A stretch of DNA of 26,758 nt from an uncultured Eubacteriales bacterium (GCA_900549885.1 URQA01000019.1:1-26758), one strand, 5' to 3'. Positions 6,875 through 14,559 are shown, counted from the first letter of the stretch. Made by a program: numbers and translations. The notes: a model not told the origin generated them from the letters alone.

Positions 6875-7978
6875 TTACGCCAACCGGCCGTCATGAATAT
6901 AAAACGCGTTTCCCTCTCTGAGGTGCACCAGCTTTTCTTCTTCACAGCAGGTAATGAATACCTGGCCGGAGGTGATGCGGTTCAGCACGAACTCCTGCCG
7001 GCGGCTGTCCAGCTCACTGAGCACATCGTCCAGCAGAAGCACCGGCCACTCCTGAGTATCCTGATAGAAAATATCCCGGGCGGCCAGCTTGAGAGCCAGA
7101 GCGGCTGTCCTGGTCTGCCCCTGGGATGCATAAGCTCCGGCCGGACAGCCATCGATGGACACGGATAGGTCATCCTTATGAGGCCCGGACAGGCAGGACC
7201 GGGATTCGATCTCTGCCCGGCGGTGGCTTTCCTGGTGGTCCAGCAGCTGGGGCAGAAGGGTCTTGGGCGGCGCCTCCGGATCGGTGACCGTGGATACTGT
7301 GCGGTACTCCAGTTCCAACCGCTCCCGACCGCCAGAGCAGTCGGCATGGATGGGAGGGGCGGCCTGGCGAAGCTTTTTAATAAAATGAGCCCGATAATGG
7401 ACGAGAATTGCTCCACATTGGGCCATACGTAGGGAAAAGTCGTCCAATGTGTCCAATAAATCCGGGTGTTCCGCGCTGTCCCGGAGGATGCGGGTCTTAT
7501 GCTCCCGCAGCCGCTTATATTCCGCCAGGGCCACCGCATACCTGGGCCGCAGCTGGCAGATGCACTGGTCCAAAAACTTTCTCCGGGCCTCCGCCCCAGC
7601 TCGGATCAAATACAAATCCTCTGGACAGAAAAGGACAGTATTCAAAATGCCGGCCAATTCCCCCGCGTTTTTCAGCCGGACGCCGTTGGACAGCAGCTGT
7701 CTACGCGCCCCCCTGTGCAGGGACGCCTCCAGGGTAAAGTCTCTCCCCCGGCTGGCCACCTCTCCTTTGACGAAGGCATGGTCCACACCGAACTGGATCA
7801 GCTCCCGGTCGTACCGCGCCCGGTGGGAAGATGCGGAGGACAGATAAGCTACCGCTTCCAGCAGATTGGTCTTTCCCTGGGCGTTGTCTCCAAAGATGAC
7901 GTTGATCCTCGGATGAAAAGCCGCCTCCAGGTGGAGGTAGTTCCGAAAAAAATCCAGGGTAATGGCTTTGACAATCAT
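6875..7978 (-). CDS. recF: DNA replication and repair protein RecF
   Basis: RecF is an SMC-like ATPase that loads RecA at single-strand gaps together with RecO and RecR. Motifs seen are Walker A GDNAQGKTN (30-38), the N-terminal LDFFRNY, FCPEDLYLIRAGAEARRKFLD, the ABC-type signature ASQGQTRTAALALKLA, and Walker B VLLLDDVLSELD near the C-terminus. Length of 367 residues is normal. The ATG at 7978 overlaps the yaaA stop by 4 bases (ATGA), giving translational coupling and explaining the weak ribosome binding site. It is part of the conserved dnaA-dnaN-yaaA-recF order. Confidence 0.96.
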   Translation of the reverse strand: MIVKAITLDFFRNYLHLEAAFHPRINVIFGDNAQGKTNLLEAVAYLSSASSHRARYDRELIQFGVDHAFVKGEVASRGRDFTLEASLHRGARRQLLSNGVRLKNAGELAGILNTVLFCPEDLYLIRAGAEARRKFLDQCICQLRPRYAVALAEYKRLREHKTRILRDSAEHPDLLDTLDDFSLRMAQCGAILVHYRAHFIKKLRQAAPPIHADCSGGRERLELEYRTVSTVTDPEAPPKTLLPQLLDHQESHRRAEIESRSCLSGPHKDDLSVSIDGCPAGAYASQGQTRTAALALKLAARDIFYQDTQEWPVLLLDDVLSELDSRRQEFVLNRITSGQVFITCCEEEKLVHLREGNAFYIHDGRLA

Positions 7979-8190
7979 TCCACCACCAGGGCGATCTGCC
8001 CCCCCAGCTCCACCCGGTCACCAGGGCGGAGCTTTTTCCCCCGCATGGTGCATACCTGACCGTTAACCGTAACGTCCCCGTCCTGAATCGCCAGCTTAGC
8101 CTCCCCGCCGGTGGGCACCGCGTTGGCAAATTTCAGCAGAGAATCCAATTTGATAAATTCCGTGTTGATTTTGATATGTTCTTCCTGCAT
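7975..8190 (-). CDS. yaaA: S4-domain RNA-binding protein YaaA
   Basis: A 71-residue S4-like protein of the YaaA/YbcJ type. The fold is visible as FIKLDSLLKFANAVPTGGEA, then DGDVTVNGQVCTMRGKKL, then RPGDRVELGG, the usual S4 loop with VNG followed by R-GKKL. Such small S4 proteins bind structured RNA; in B. subtilis YaaA has been tied to ribosome assembly. The ATG at 8190 has AAGGAGAG about 10 bases upstream. It lies 36 bp after dnaN and overlaps recF by 4 bases. Confidence 0.92.
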   Translation of the reverse strand: MQEEHIKINTEFIKLDSLLKFANAVPTGGEAKLAIQDGDVTVNGQVCTMRGKKLRPGDRVELGGQIALVVE

Positions 8191-8226
8191 GGGAACGCCT
8201 CTCTCCTTTTTCTTCTCCGGGCAGCC

Positions 8227-9345
8227 TTATTCCCCTGCCTTCAGACGGACAGGGAGCACCATATAGAGAAAGTTGTCCTCCTCTCCCTCTACCGGCAGAA
8301 TCAGGCAGGGAGAAGTGGGAGTATTGAGCTCCAGTCTTACACGGTCTGTCGGCGCGGCCTTCACCGCATCCATCAAAAAGCGGTTATTAAAGCCAATTTC
8401 CAGCCCCTTTCCGTCCCCGGTGATCTCGCAACGGTCAAAGGCGGAGCCAATAGCGGTTCGAGAGGTGATAGACAAGGAGCCATCTTCAAATTTACAGCGC
8501 AGAGGGCTTTTCAATTTATCATTGATAATCAGGGAAGCCCGGTCGATGGATACCTGAAGCGTCTTAGTATCCGCTTCTACAGAGATGGAGTTGTTCTGGG
8601 GAATTGTCTGACGGTAGTTGAGGAACTCCCCCTCCAACCGGCGGGCCACCAGTACCGTGGAGCCGATCTGGAAGGTGACATGCCGGCGGCCTTCCGTGAT
8701 GGAAACCGCCTGGTCGCAGTCGGAGCAGATCTTCTCCACCTCGCTTAATGCCGCCCCGGGAACCACGAAGGAGAACGTCCCCGCGCCCTCTTTTCCCGAG
8801 ATGGCCTCCCGCCGGAGCGCCAAACGGTATCCGTCCACCGCCACCATCGTCAGCTCTTCTCCTTCCACTTCAAAGAGGGCGCCGGTATGAATAGGGCGGC
8901 TCTCATTGTCGCTGACAGCAAAAATAACTCGGGAGATCATGCTCTTTAACTTTTCCTGAGAGATAGAAAGGGTGTTTCCTTCATCAACCTCAGGCAGTTC
9001 TGGAAATTCTCTAGGATCGCTGCCCACAATATCAAAGGAAGTAGGTCCACAGACGATGCTGACGTTGTTGCCATCGGTGCTGACGGAAACTACATCGTCA
9101 GGCAGCTTGCGGACAATTTCGCCAAACAGCCGGGCGGACAACACTAAGGATCCCTCTTGCACTACTTCCGCTTCAATGAGCGTGGTAATACCAGTTTCCA
9201 AATTGTAGCCAGTCAACCGTAGTCCATGGGAGTCTGCTTCTGCCAAAATACCTTCTAAGGCAGGAATGGAGCTTTTGGCGGCTACGGCCCGGCCAGCTGT
9301 GTTGATGGCAGATAGGAGAAGCGCTTTTTCACAGGAGAATTTCAT
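8227..9345 (-). CDS. dnaN: DNA polymerase III beta subunit (sliding clamp)
   Basis: DnaN forms the ring-shaped dimer that tethers DNA polymerase III to its template. The 372-residue protein begins MKFSCEKALLLSAINTAGRA and has three repeated clamp domains. Conserved segments include LSARLFGEIVRKLP, FPELP, VAVDGYRLALR and FNNRFLMDAV. It ends with the peptide-binding MVLPVRL strand. The ATG at 9345 has AAGGA about 10 bases upstream. It is preceded by the 383-bp dnaA-dnaN gap (oriC candidate), where a TATACT at 9459-9464 (minus strand) is a possible -10 for a dnaN promoter without a good -35. Confidence 0.97.
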   Translation of the reverse strand: MKFSCEKALLLSAINTAGRAVAAKSSIPALEGILAEADSHGLRLTGYNLETGITTLIEAEVVQEGSLVLSARLFGEIVRKLPDDVVSVSTDGNNVSIVCGPTSFDIVGSDPREFPELPEVDEGNTLSISQEKLKSMISRVIFAVSDNESRPIHTGALFEVEGEELTMVAVDGYRLALRREAISGKEGAGTFSFVVPGAALSEVEKICSDCDQAVSITEGRRHVTFQIGSTVLVARRLEGEFLNYRQTIPQNNSISVEADTKTLQVSIDRASLIINDKLKSPLRCKFEDGSLSITSRTAIGSAFDRCEITGDGKGLEIGFNNRFLMDAVKAAPTDRVRLELNTPTSPCLILPVEGEEDNFLYMVLPVRLKAGE

Positions 9346-9728
9346 GTTTAATCATTCCTTTCTGCTTCCCAAAAGGGAGGTATGAAATCCGGATCTGCGG
9401 GTATTTTGGATGTAATTTGAAATTGCCGCGCCGGAGAGGAGGAAAAGGTTTTAAATTTAGTATATCGTCGTAGGGGGTGCGGAAGCTGTGGAAAACGTTC
9501 TAAACCGCTGAAATTACTGGCGATGTTCCCTCCACATAGCATCCACAGAACATCCACACAGGCCACAGGAAAGAGTATGGACAAATAAAGTTCCACACGG
9601 TTCCACAGAGGGTTCCGCAGGATTGTGGAAGTTTAGAGAAAAAAAAGAGGGAATTTCCCGAGGCGGTTTAAAAGCTGCGGCTTCCTGGACAGATGGTACG
9701 GGAAGGGGGATGACGGATCGGCGCGGCG
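9346..9728. other. dnaA-dnaN intergenic region, candidate replication origin (oriC)
   Basis: No gene is supported here. The region holds seven DnaA-box-like 9-mers sharing the TCCACA core: minus-strand TTTTCCACA at 9487-9495 (one mismatch to TTATCCACA) and ACTTCCACA at 9624-9632, and plus-strand copies starting at 9528, 9539, 9550, 9589 and 9599. Start spacings of 11, 11, 39 and 10 place several on one helical face. An AT-rich segment lies at 9449-9465 and an A-run at 9639-9646. Position between dnaA and dnaN matches known origin locations in Firmicutes. Short open frames across it lack ribosome binding sites and family resemblance. Confidence 0.7.
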
Positions 9729-11051
9729 TCAATAGGCGGAATTGACCGCGTTGGTGATATCCCGGATGATTTCACCGGTCTCCGGCTGCTGTTTGATCAT
9801 CTTTTCCACCCGGTTGATGGAGTTGAGTACGGTGGAGTGGTGCCGACCGCCAAACTGCTGGCCGATCTCCGCCAGAGAGAGCTGGGTCATCTCCCGGATG
9901 ATGTACATAGCTACGTTGCGGGCGGTAGTGATCTCCTTGTTCTGCCCCTGACCCCGGATGGCGGAGCTGTCCAGCTCATAAAACCGGGCCACCTCCTGGA
10001 TGATGGTATCGGCGGAAGGGAGAAAATCTTCCTTGGTGCGTAGGATATCCCGCACAGCCCGAATGGTAGTCTCCACGTCCACCTGTTCCCCCATCAGCTC
10101 CTGGAAGGCCATGATCTTATTGACCACTCCTTCGATTTGACGGACGTTGGAGGTGATGTTCTCCGCCATATAGCTCAATACTGGATCGGGCAGGATAATG
10201 CCCCTCTCCAGGGACTTGTTTTTCAAAAGGGCCATACGGGTTTCGTAGTCAGGCGGCTGGATATCGGCGGATAGGCCCTGTTCAAATCGGGTGCGCAGCC
10301 GTTGCTCCAGCCGAAGCATCTCCTGGGGGGGGCGGTCAGAGGTGAAGACAATTTGCTTTTTTTGCTCATACAAGGTATTGAAGGTGTGGAACAATTCTTC
10401 CTCGCTGGAGTCCTTTCCGGCGATAAACTGCACGTCATCCATGAGAAACAGATCCACGTTCCGGTATTTGTCCCGGAATTCCTGCATGTCCATACCTCGG
10501 CGCAGGTTGGTGATCAGCTCGTTGACAAAGTCCTCGCTTTTGATATAGAGGATACGGTAGCCCGGAAAATCCCGGTGGACCCGGTGGGCAATGGCGTGGA
10601 GAAGGTGGGTCTTGCCCAGTCCGGACTGGCCGTAGATGAACAAGGGATTATAAGCTCCGCCAGGTTCAGAGGCAACCTTCTGGGCCGCGATATAGGCGAA
10701 TTTGTTGGTGGAGCCGACAACAAACCGCTCAAAGGTGTACTTTTCCTCAATGGAGTCCTCCGAGACGGCAGGACCACTCCCCCGCTGCTGGTAGGCCTCC
10801 GCTTCGTCGGGCAGAAGCAGCTCCACATCCACCTCAAAGGAGAACAGCTCCAGCAGGGCCTTTTGGATCACGGGGAGGAAGCGGGATCGGATGACGTCCC
10901 GTTTGAAGTCGGTGGAAACACACAGGAGGAAGCGGGTATCCTCCAGGGCGACAGCCTGGGCGTCACCAAACCAGGTATCAATAGACACGGAGGTCATGTC
11001 CGCCTCCATGAGCGTTTTTACTTTTTCCCAGACGTCAGCAGCGGAATTCAT
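9729..11051 (-). CDS. dnaA: Chromosomal replication initiator protein DnaA
   Basis: DnaA binds DnaA boxes at the origin, oligomerises with ATP and opens the duplex. Domain I is about residues 1-80. AAA+ domain III carries FVVGSTNKFAYIAAQKVA, Walker A GQSGLGKTH (141-149), Walker B LFLMDDVQF (201-209) and the Arg-rich LRLEQRLRTRFEQG segment. Domain IV has TTARNVAMYIIREMT (R378 equals the minor-groove Arg399 of E. coli) and the major-groove motif FGGRHHSTVLNSI (400-412). Length is 440 residues. The usual motif is GGRDH(T/S)TV; here Asp is replaced by His404. The ATG at 11051 has only a modest ribosome binding site. First gene of the block, divergent from rpmH. Confidence 0.97.
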   Translation of the reverse strand: MNSAADVWEKVKTLMEADMTSVSIDTWFGDAQAVALEDTRFLLCVSTDFKRDVIRSRFLPVIQKALLELFSFEVDVELLLPDEAEAYQQRGSGPAVSEDSIEEKYTFERFVVGSTNKFAYIAAQKVASEPGGAYNPLFIYGQSGLGKTHLLHAIAHRVHRDFPGYRILYIKSEDFVNELITNLRRGMDMQEFRDKYRNVDLFLMDDVQFIAGKDSSEEELFHTFNTLYEQKKQIVFTSDRPPQEMLRLEQRLRTRFEQGLSADIQPPDYETRMALLKNKSLERGIILPDPVLSYMAENITSNVRQIEGVVNKIMAFQELMGEQVDVETTIRAVRDILRTKEDFLPSADTIIQEVARFYELDSSAIRGQGQNKEITTARNVAMYIIREMTQLSLAEIGQQFGGRHHSTVLNSINRVEKMIKQQPETGEIIRDITNAVNSAY

Positions 11052-11081
11052 ATCAGCCTGCGGCCCCTTCCAGAAGATAGA

Positions 11082-11134
11082 ATTATATCATGTCTTAACC
11101 TATTAATTATATCAAAATCAGGACCCTCATACAA
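11082..11134 (-). promoter_or_regulatory. Predicted tandem dnaA promoters
   Basis: On the minus strand there are two copies of TGATATAAT, an extended -10 (TGn followed by perfect TATAAT), with hexamers at 11106-11111 and 11082-11087, 24 bases apart. The upstream one has TTGTAT at 11129-11134 with 17-base spacing; the downstream one has no good -35 and would rely on the extended -10. Both read into dnaA. Confidence 0.6.
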
Positions 11135-11145
11135 GGGCTTTCTTA

Positions 11146-11154
11146 AAATCCACA
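11146..11154 (+). promoter_or_regulatory. DnaA-box-like site upstream of dnaA promoter
   Basis: AAATCCACA differs from TTATCCACA at the first two positions and shares the TCCACA core of the dnaA-dnaN cluster. It lies just upstream of the predicted dnaA -35, a position fitting autoregulation of dnaA, or a second origin element. Confidence 0.4.
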
Positions 11155-11319
11155 CAGATTCTTTTATTTATATGTATAACCAAAAAAGGAACGAGTAAGA
11201 CGAAGTGGAAAAATAGGAAATAGAAAAGAATAAAAAATGGTTTTCCGCCGGGAGAGAAGCACAACATCTTGTGTTTTTTTCTAATTGAGAGAATTTTTGA
11301 ATTTTTCTCAGAAATTCAG

Positions 11320-11349
11320 TTGACAGAAAAGCCGGTTTTGCGGTATAAT
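11320..11349 (+). promoter_or_regulatory. Consensus sigma-A promoter of rpmH
   Basis: TTGACA (11320-11325) and TATAAT (11344-11349) are both perfect consensus hexamers with an 18-base spacer. The predicted start is near 11356, giving a leader of about 110 bases before rpmH. Likely a very strong promoter for rpmH-rnpA-yidD-yidC-jag. Confidence 0.85.
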
Positions 11350-11464
11350 CACGGATGCGCTTTCCTAAATGCGCATTTTTCTTATCGACCGCGGTCCGGT
11401 CCCCGGACCGTTGTGGAGGCGGCGCCTGTGGCGCCAGCCAATAGAGTACAGGAGGTGTACCCGC

Positions 11465-11599
11465 ATGGTTCGTACCTATCAGCCCAAGAAGCGTCATCGC
11501 TCCAAGGTCCATGGCTTCCGCAAGCGTATGGCTACCGCCAACGGCCGCAAGGTCCTGGCCCGCCGCCGTGCCAAGGGCCGCGCCCGCCTGACCCACTGA
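11465..11599 (+). CDS. rpmH: Large ribosomal subunit protein bL34
   Basis: The 44-residue product begins MVRTYQPKKRHRSKVHGF and continues RKRMATANGRKVLARRR, the unmistakable bL34 sequence: short, very basic, and bound to 23S rRNA. The ATG at 11465 has AGGAGGTG 8 bases upstream; the longer open frame starting at 11369 includes non-bL34 leader sequence and is rejected. Its position divergent from dnaA and before rnpA is among the most conserved gene arrangements in bacteria. Confidence 0.97.
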   Translation: MVRTYQPKKRHRSKVHGFRKRMATANGRKVLARRRAKGRARLTH

Positions 11600-11605
11600 T
11601 GGCGG

Positions 11606-11685
11606 CAACATCGGGATAACAATAGACCGGGGCGGGGGATACGATCCCCGGCCCCTATGTCACGTTCGGAACCATTCCGATGTTG
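11606..11685 (+). promoter_or_regulatory. Nested long-range hairpin between rpmH and rnpA
   Basis: Outer arms CAACATCGG (11606-11614) and CCGATGTTG (11677-11685) pair perfectly. Inside them GGGGC/GCCCC (11629-11633 and 11651-11655) and GGGGAT/ATCCCC (11635-11640 and 11644-11649) form a strong hairpin with an ACG loop. There is no U-tract, so it is not an intrinsic terminator; it may protect the abundant rpmH message or reduce read-through to rnpA. Confidence 0.55.
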
Positions 11686-11716
11686 TCCCACCCCAGAGGA
11701 AGGGAGTTTCCGGTCT

Positions 11717-12055
11717 GTGAAAAAAACCGTATCCCTCAAAGAAAACCACCTATTCCGCAGGCTGTATAACAAAGGACGCAGCGCTGTGTGCCCGGAATTG
11801 GCCCTCTATGTCCGGAAAAACGGCCGTTCAGGGAACCGCCTGGGCCTGACGGTATCCACCAAGGTGGGCTGCGCCGTGGTGCGCAACCGAGTGCGCCGCC
11901 GCCTGCGGGAGATCTATCGCCTGAATGAGGACATGCTGACATCCGGCGTGGATATTGTGGTGGTAGCCCGGGTACGGGCCGCCCATGTCCCCTACCGCCG
12001 GTTGGAGCAAGCTTTCCTGAAGCTGTGCGCTAAGGTGGACATGTTGGCCAAGTAA
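11717..12055 (+). CDS. rnpA: Ribonuclease P protein component
   Basis: RnpA is the protein cofactor of RNase P, which trims the 5' leader of pre-tRNA. Family signs are LKENHLFRRLYNKGRS at the N-terminus, RLGLTVSTKVGCAVVRNR, and the RNR signature RNRVRRRLREIYR. The start is taken as GTG at 11717 with AAGGGAG 10 bases upstream, giving 112 residues. An upstream in-frame ATG at 11657 has no ribosome binding site and lies inside the hairpin region. No RNase P RNA gene was seen in the window. Followed 13 bp later by yidD. Confidence 0.93.
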   Translation: MKKTVSLKENHLFRRLYNKGRSAVCPELALYVRKNGRSGNRLGLTVSTKVGCAVVRNRVRRRLREIYRLNEDMLTSGVDIVVVARVRAAHVPYRRLEQAFLKLCAKVDMLAK

Positions 12056-12068
12056 GGATGTGGGAACT

Positions 12069-12317
12069 ATGAAGCGGCTGATGCTGGCGCTCATCCGGTT
12101 TTATCGAACGAACATCTCCCCCGCCCGGCCTCCCTGCTGCCGTTTTATCCCCACCTGCTCCACCTACGCGCTGGAGGCAGTGGAGGTACACGGCGCGCTA
12201 AAGGGTGGTTTGCTGGCGGTGTGGCGAGTGCTGCGCTGCCACCCTTTTCACAGGGAAAAGTCCTTTATCTACGACCCGGTGCCCCCCAAGGGGCGCTGGA
12301 GAAAACCAGTAACATAG
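12069..12317 (+). CDS. yidD: Membrane protein insertion efficiency factor YidD
   Basis: An 82-residue YidD protein with the family hallmarks RFYRTNISPARPPCCRFIPTCS, then TYALEAVEVHGALKG, then RVLRCHPFH. It carries the conserved cysteines and an N-terminal amphipathic helix that lies on the inner membrane face. YidD assists YidC-mediated insertion. The ATG at 12069 with AAGGA 10 bases upstream is preferred over a GTG at 12060, which sits too close to the Shine-Dalgarno. It fits the conserved rnpA-yidD-yidC order, with 10 bp to yidC. Confidence 0.93.
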   Translation: MKRLMLALIRFYRTNISPARPPCCRFIPTCSTYALEAVEVHGALKGGLLAVWRVLRCHPFHREKSFIYDPVPPKGRWRKPVT

Positions 12318-12327
12318 GAGGCCCCCA

Positions 12328-13704
12328 ATGGATTTTCTACAAATCATCATGACGCCGTTCAGCTGGCTGCTGAGGGTGTTCTGTCAGGTCTTCGACAGCT
12401 ACGGCATCGCCCTGATCCTATTCACCATCGTAGTTAAGCTCATTCTGTTTCCCTTCAATCTGAAAGCCAAGAAGAGCATGATCAAGATGAACCTCATTTC
12501 TGGGCAGCTCAAGGAGATCCAGAAGCGCTGCGGAAATGACCGGGAACGGTATAACCAGGAGGTCCAGAAGTTTTATTCTGAAAACAACGTCAGTCCCATG
12601 GGAGGCTGCGGTTGGTCTTTACTTCCTCTGGTCATTCTGTATCCCCTGTATGCCATTATCCGGCGCCCTTTCCGATACATGATGAACCTGACGGATAACG
12701 CCATCACCTCTGTGGCTAACGCTCTGGGATGGAGCGATTATGCCACAATGACAGGCGCCTACAAGGAATTGACATTGGCGGCAGACCTTAACAGTACCAA
12801 TTTGGGTACTGCCTCTGCCGCCGCTGGTTCCTCCCTGTTTGTCATCAATTTTACCTTTTTAGGCCTGCATTTGGAAGAGATTCCCCAACTTATGTTTTGG
12901 CAGGGCGGGATCGACTGGAACTCCATCGGTCTGTTCCTGCTACCCATTATCTCCGCGGTGCTCTCCTTTTTGTCTATGCTGGTGTCTCAGCGGACCAACC
13001 GGATGAACCGCAATCAGGAATTGGACAAGAGCACTGCCTCCACCAACCGTACCATGATGATCATCAGCCCTCTGATTTCTCTGTGGATTGGCTACTCCAT
13101 GCCTGCCGGTCTGTGCGTGTACTGGATCGCAAACTCCCTGCTGATGATGGTCCAGGAAGTGATCTGTGGTAAGATTCTGCGCAAGGATTATGAGGCTGCC
13201 CAGCGGGAGATGGAGGAACAGGCCCGGAAGGCGAAGGAAGAGGAAAAAGAGCGCCGTCGCATCGCCGCGGAAAAGAAGGCTGCCGCCATTGCCTCCGGCA
13301 GCTACAAGAAGGGCAAGAAGCTCCAGCCCAAAGCCAAGGTCAAGGGCACAGACGTGGCCGCCAGCCGGGAGGGTATGCGGACTTATGCCCGAGGCCGGGC
13401 TTATGATCCCGACCGCTATCCCATTACACCTTACCGCGATCCGGACGACAAATATAAGAAAAAGGAGCCTGAGGAAGAGCTTACCCCCTTGACGGAGGAA
13501 GAAAAGGCAATCTTGGCGGAAAATGGGGTGCCCATTCCCGAGATGCCCCAGGAGGATATTACCGAAACCGCCGGAGAAGATGTCCATAGCGAAATTGTTC
13601 CTGAGGAACCGTCCGCCCTGTTTGAAGCAACGGAGAAGGAATCCTCTGATGAGGGTGACTATGAGCCGCCTTATGAGGAAGAAGATCCTAAGGAAAAGGA
13701 GTAA
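12328..13704 (+). CDS. yidC: Membrane protein insertase YidC/SpoIIIJ (Oxa1 family)
   Basis: This insertase helps membrane proteins enter the lipid bilayer. Membrane segments are visible at about 25-43 (with the groove charge as K37 in FTIVVKLILFPF), 97-112 (after SPMGGCGWSLLP), 168-182, 200-220 and 244-280 (ISPLISLWIGYSMPAGLCVYWIANS). The first cytoplasmic loop (44-90) is a charged coiled hairpin, as expected. There is no lipobox, unlike many Gram-positive YidC proteins. The tail after residue 283 is about 175 residues: a Lys/Glu-rich coiled stretch, then a long acidic Pro/Glu-rich segment, unusually long for the family. The ATG at 12328 has AGGAGG 6 bases upstream. Confidence 0.94.
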   Translation: MDFLQIIMTPFSWLLRVFCQVFDSYGIALILFTIVVKLILFPFNLKAKKSMIKMNLISGQLKEIQKRCGNDRERYNQEVQKFYSENNVSPMGGCGWSLLPLVILYPLYAIIRRPFRYMMNLTDNAITSVANALGWSDYATMTGAYKELTLAADLNSTNLGTASAAAGSSLFVINFTFLGLHLEEIPQLMFWQGGIDWNSIGLFLLPIISAVLSFLSMLVSQRTNRMNRNQELDKSTASTNRTMMIISPLISLWIGYSMPAGLCVYWIANSLLMMVQEVICGKILRKDYEAAQREMEEQARKAKEEEKERRRIAAEKKAAAIASGSYKKGKKLQPKAKVKGTDVAASREGMRTYARGRAYDPDRYPITPYRDPDDKYKKKEPEEELTPLTEEEKAILAENGVPIPEMPQEDITETAGEDVHSEIVPEEPSALFEATEKESSDEGDYEPPYEEEDPKEKE

Positions 13705-13745
13705 TTCGGGTTCCATTTCAAATCGGAGACAAGGAGTGTATCCCT

Positions 13746-14552
13746 GTGCAAAAGTATATTGAAGTCACCGGCAAGACCGAGGATGAAGCGTTAACAAAGG
13801 GCCTTCAGCAGCTGGGCCTGGACCGGGACGACGTATCTGTGGAAATCCTGGAGCGGGGAAAGACTGGCTTTTTGGGCATTGGCTCCGTTCCCGCCAAGGT
13901 TAAGATCACGTATGAAGCCCCTGACGAGCCTGAAGGAAAAGAAGTGAAGGCGAACGAGCTTATTCAGGAAGAGAAGCCCGCTCCCAAGGAGAAAGCTGTG
14001 CCCCAGCCCCACCGGGAAGTGCCTCCGGAACCCAAGGAAGAGCAACCAAAACGGGAGTCCGCCTCTCAGCCTGTGCCTACGGCTGTGGTGGATGACGATG
14101 TAGCTGCGGCCATCGTCCAGTTTCAGACTGGCCTGTTTGCTCATATGGGAGTAGAGGCCACCCCTGTTATCACCCGGGAAGGGGACACTTATCAGGTCGT
14201 TTTGGAGGGAGAGGATCTGGGGGCCCTCATCGGCCGCCGGGGGGAGACGCTGGACGCCATCCAGCAGCTCACCGGCTACACCGTCAACCGGGGCAGGAGC
14301 CACCGGGTCCGCATCCATGTGGACGCCGAGGGTTACCGCGCCCGCCGGGAGGAATCCCTGGAGCGGCTCGCCCGCAAGACAGCCGGAAAGGTGGTTAAGT
14401 ACCGCCGGAATATTACCCTGGAGGCTATGAACGCCTATGAGCGCCATGTGATTCACACCGCTCTCCAGGACTATCCCAACGTGACCACCTATTCCACCGG
14501 TACCGAGCCAAACCGTCGCACCGTAGTCGCCTACGACCCCAGCAAGCAATAA
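13746..14552 (+). CDS. jag: RNA-binding protein KhpB/EloR (Jag, SpoIIIJ-associated)
   Basis: KhpB is a cytoplasmic RNA-binding protein linked to cell elongation and sporulation in Firmicutes. The N-terminal Jag domain (1-55, with ILERGKTGFLGIG) is followed by a Pro/Glu/Lys-rich linker (about 60-112), a KH domain with the GRRG loop at 163-166, and an R3H domain with the R-x3-H pair R233/H237 in YERHVIHTALQD. The start is a GTG at 13746 with AAGGAG 9 bases upstream. It lies 41 bp after yidC and ends the rpmH-to-jag unit at a strong terminator. In many Firmicutes mnmE comes next; here it does not. Confidence 0.94.
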   Translation: MQKYIEVTGKTEDEALTKGLQQLGLDRDDVSVEILERGKTGFLGIGSVPAKVKITYEAPDEPEGKEVKANELIQEEKPAPKEKAVPQPHREVPPEPKEEQPKRESASQPVPTAVVDDDVAAAIVQFQTGLFAHMGVEATPVITREGDTYQVVLEGEDLGALIGRRGETLDAIQQLTGYTVNRGRSHRVRIHVDAEGYRARREESLERLARKTAGKVVKYRRNITLEAMNAYERHVIHTALQDYPNVTTYSTGTEPNRRTVVAYDPSKQ

Positions 14553-14559
14553 AAGAGAA

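Larger units (their letters stand above)
11052..11464. other. dnaA-rpmH divergent intergenic region, possible second origin module
   Basis: This 413-bp gap carries no gene. From the dnaA side it holds two dnaA -10 elements, one DnaA-box-like site at 11146-11154, and an A/T-rich tract (about 11155-11320, including several A-runs and T-runs) that could unwind easily. The consensus rpmH promoter (11320-11349) follows. The rpmH leader contains two short GC-rich hairpins (around 11391-11410 and a GGCGCC repeat around 11419-11436) before the ribosome binding site. In B. subtilis the equivalent gap is part of a bipartite origin; here that is inference. Confidence 0.55.

Noticed and set aside
9348..9732. 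Short minus-strand frames in the dnaA-dnaN gap
   Set aside because: They run across the DnaA-box-like cluster, overlap each other, have no ribosome binding site and no family features.
11168..11611. 147-codon minus-strand frame across rpmH and its promoter
   Set aside because: It covers the rpmH gene and consensus promoter in antisense and resembles no protein.
12940..13716. 258-codon minus-strand frame opposite yidC
   Set aside because: Antisense to the C-terminal half of yidC; no supporting start signal.
13791..14549. 252-codon minus-strand frame opposite jag
   Set aside because: Antisense shadow of an intact recognised gene.
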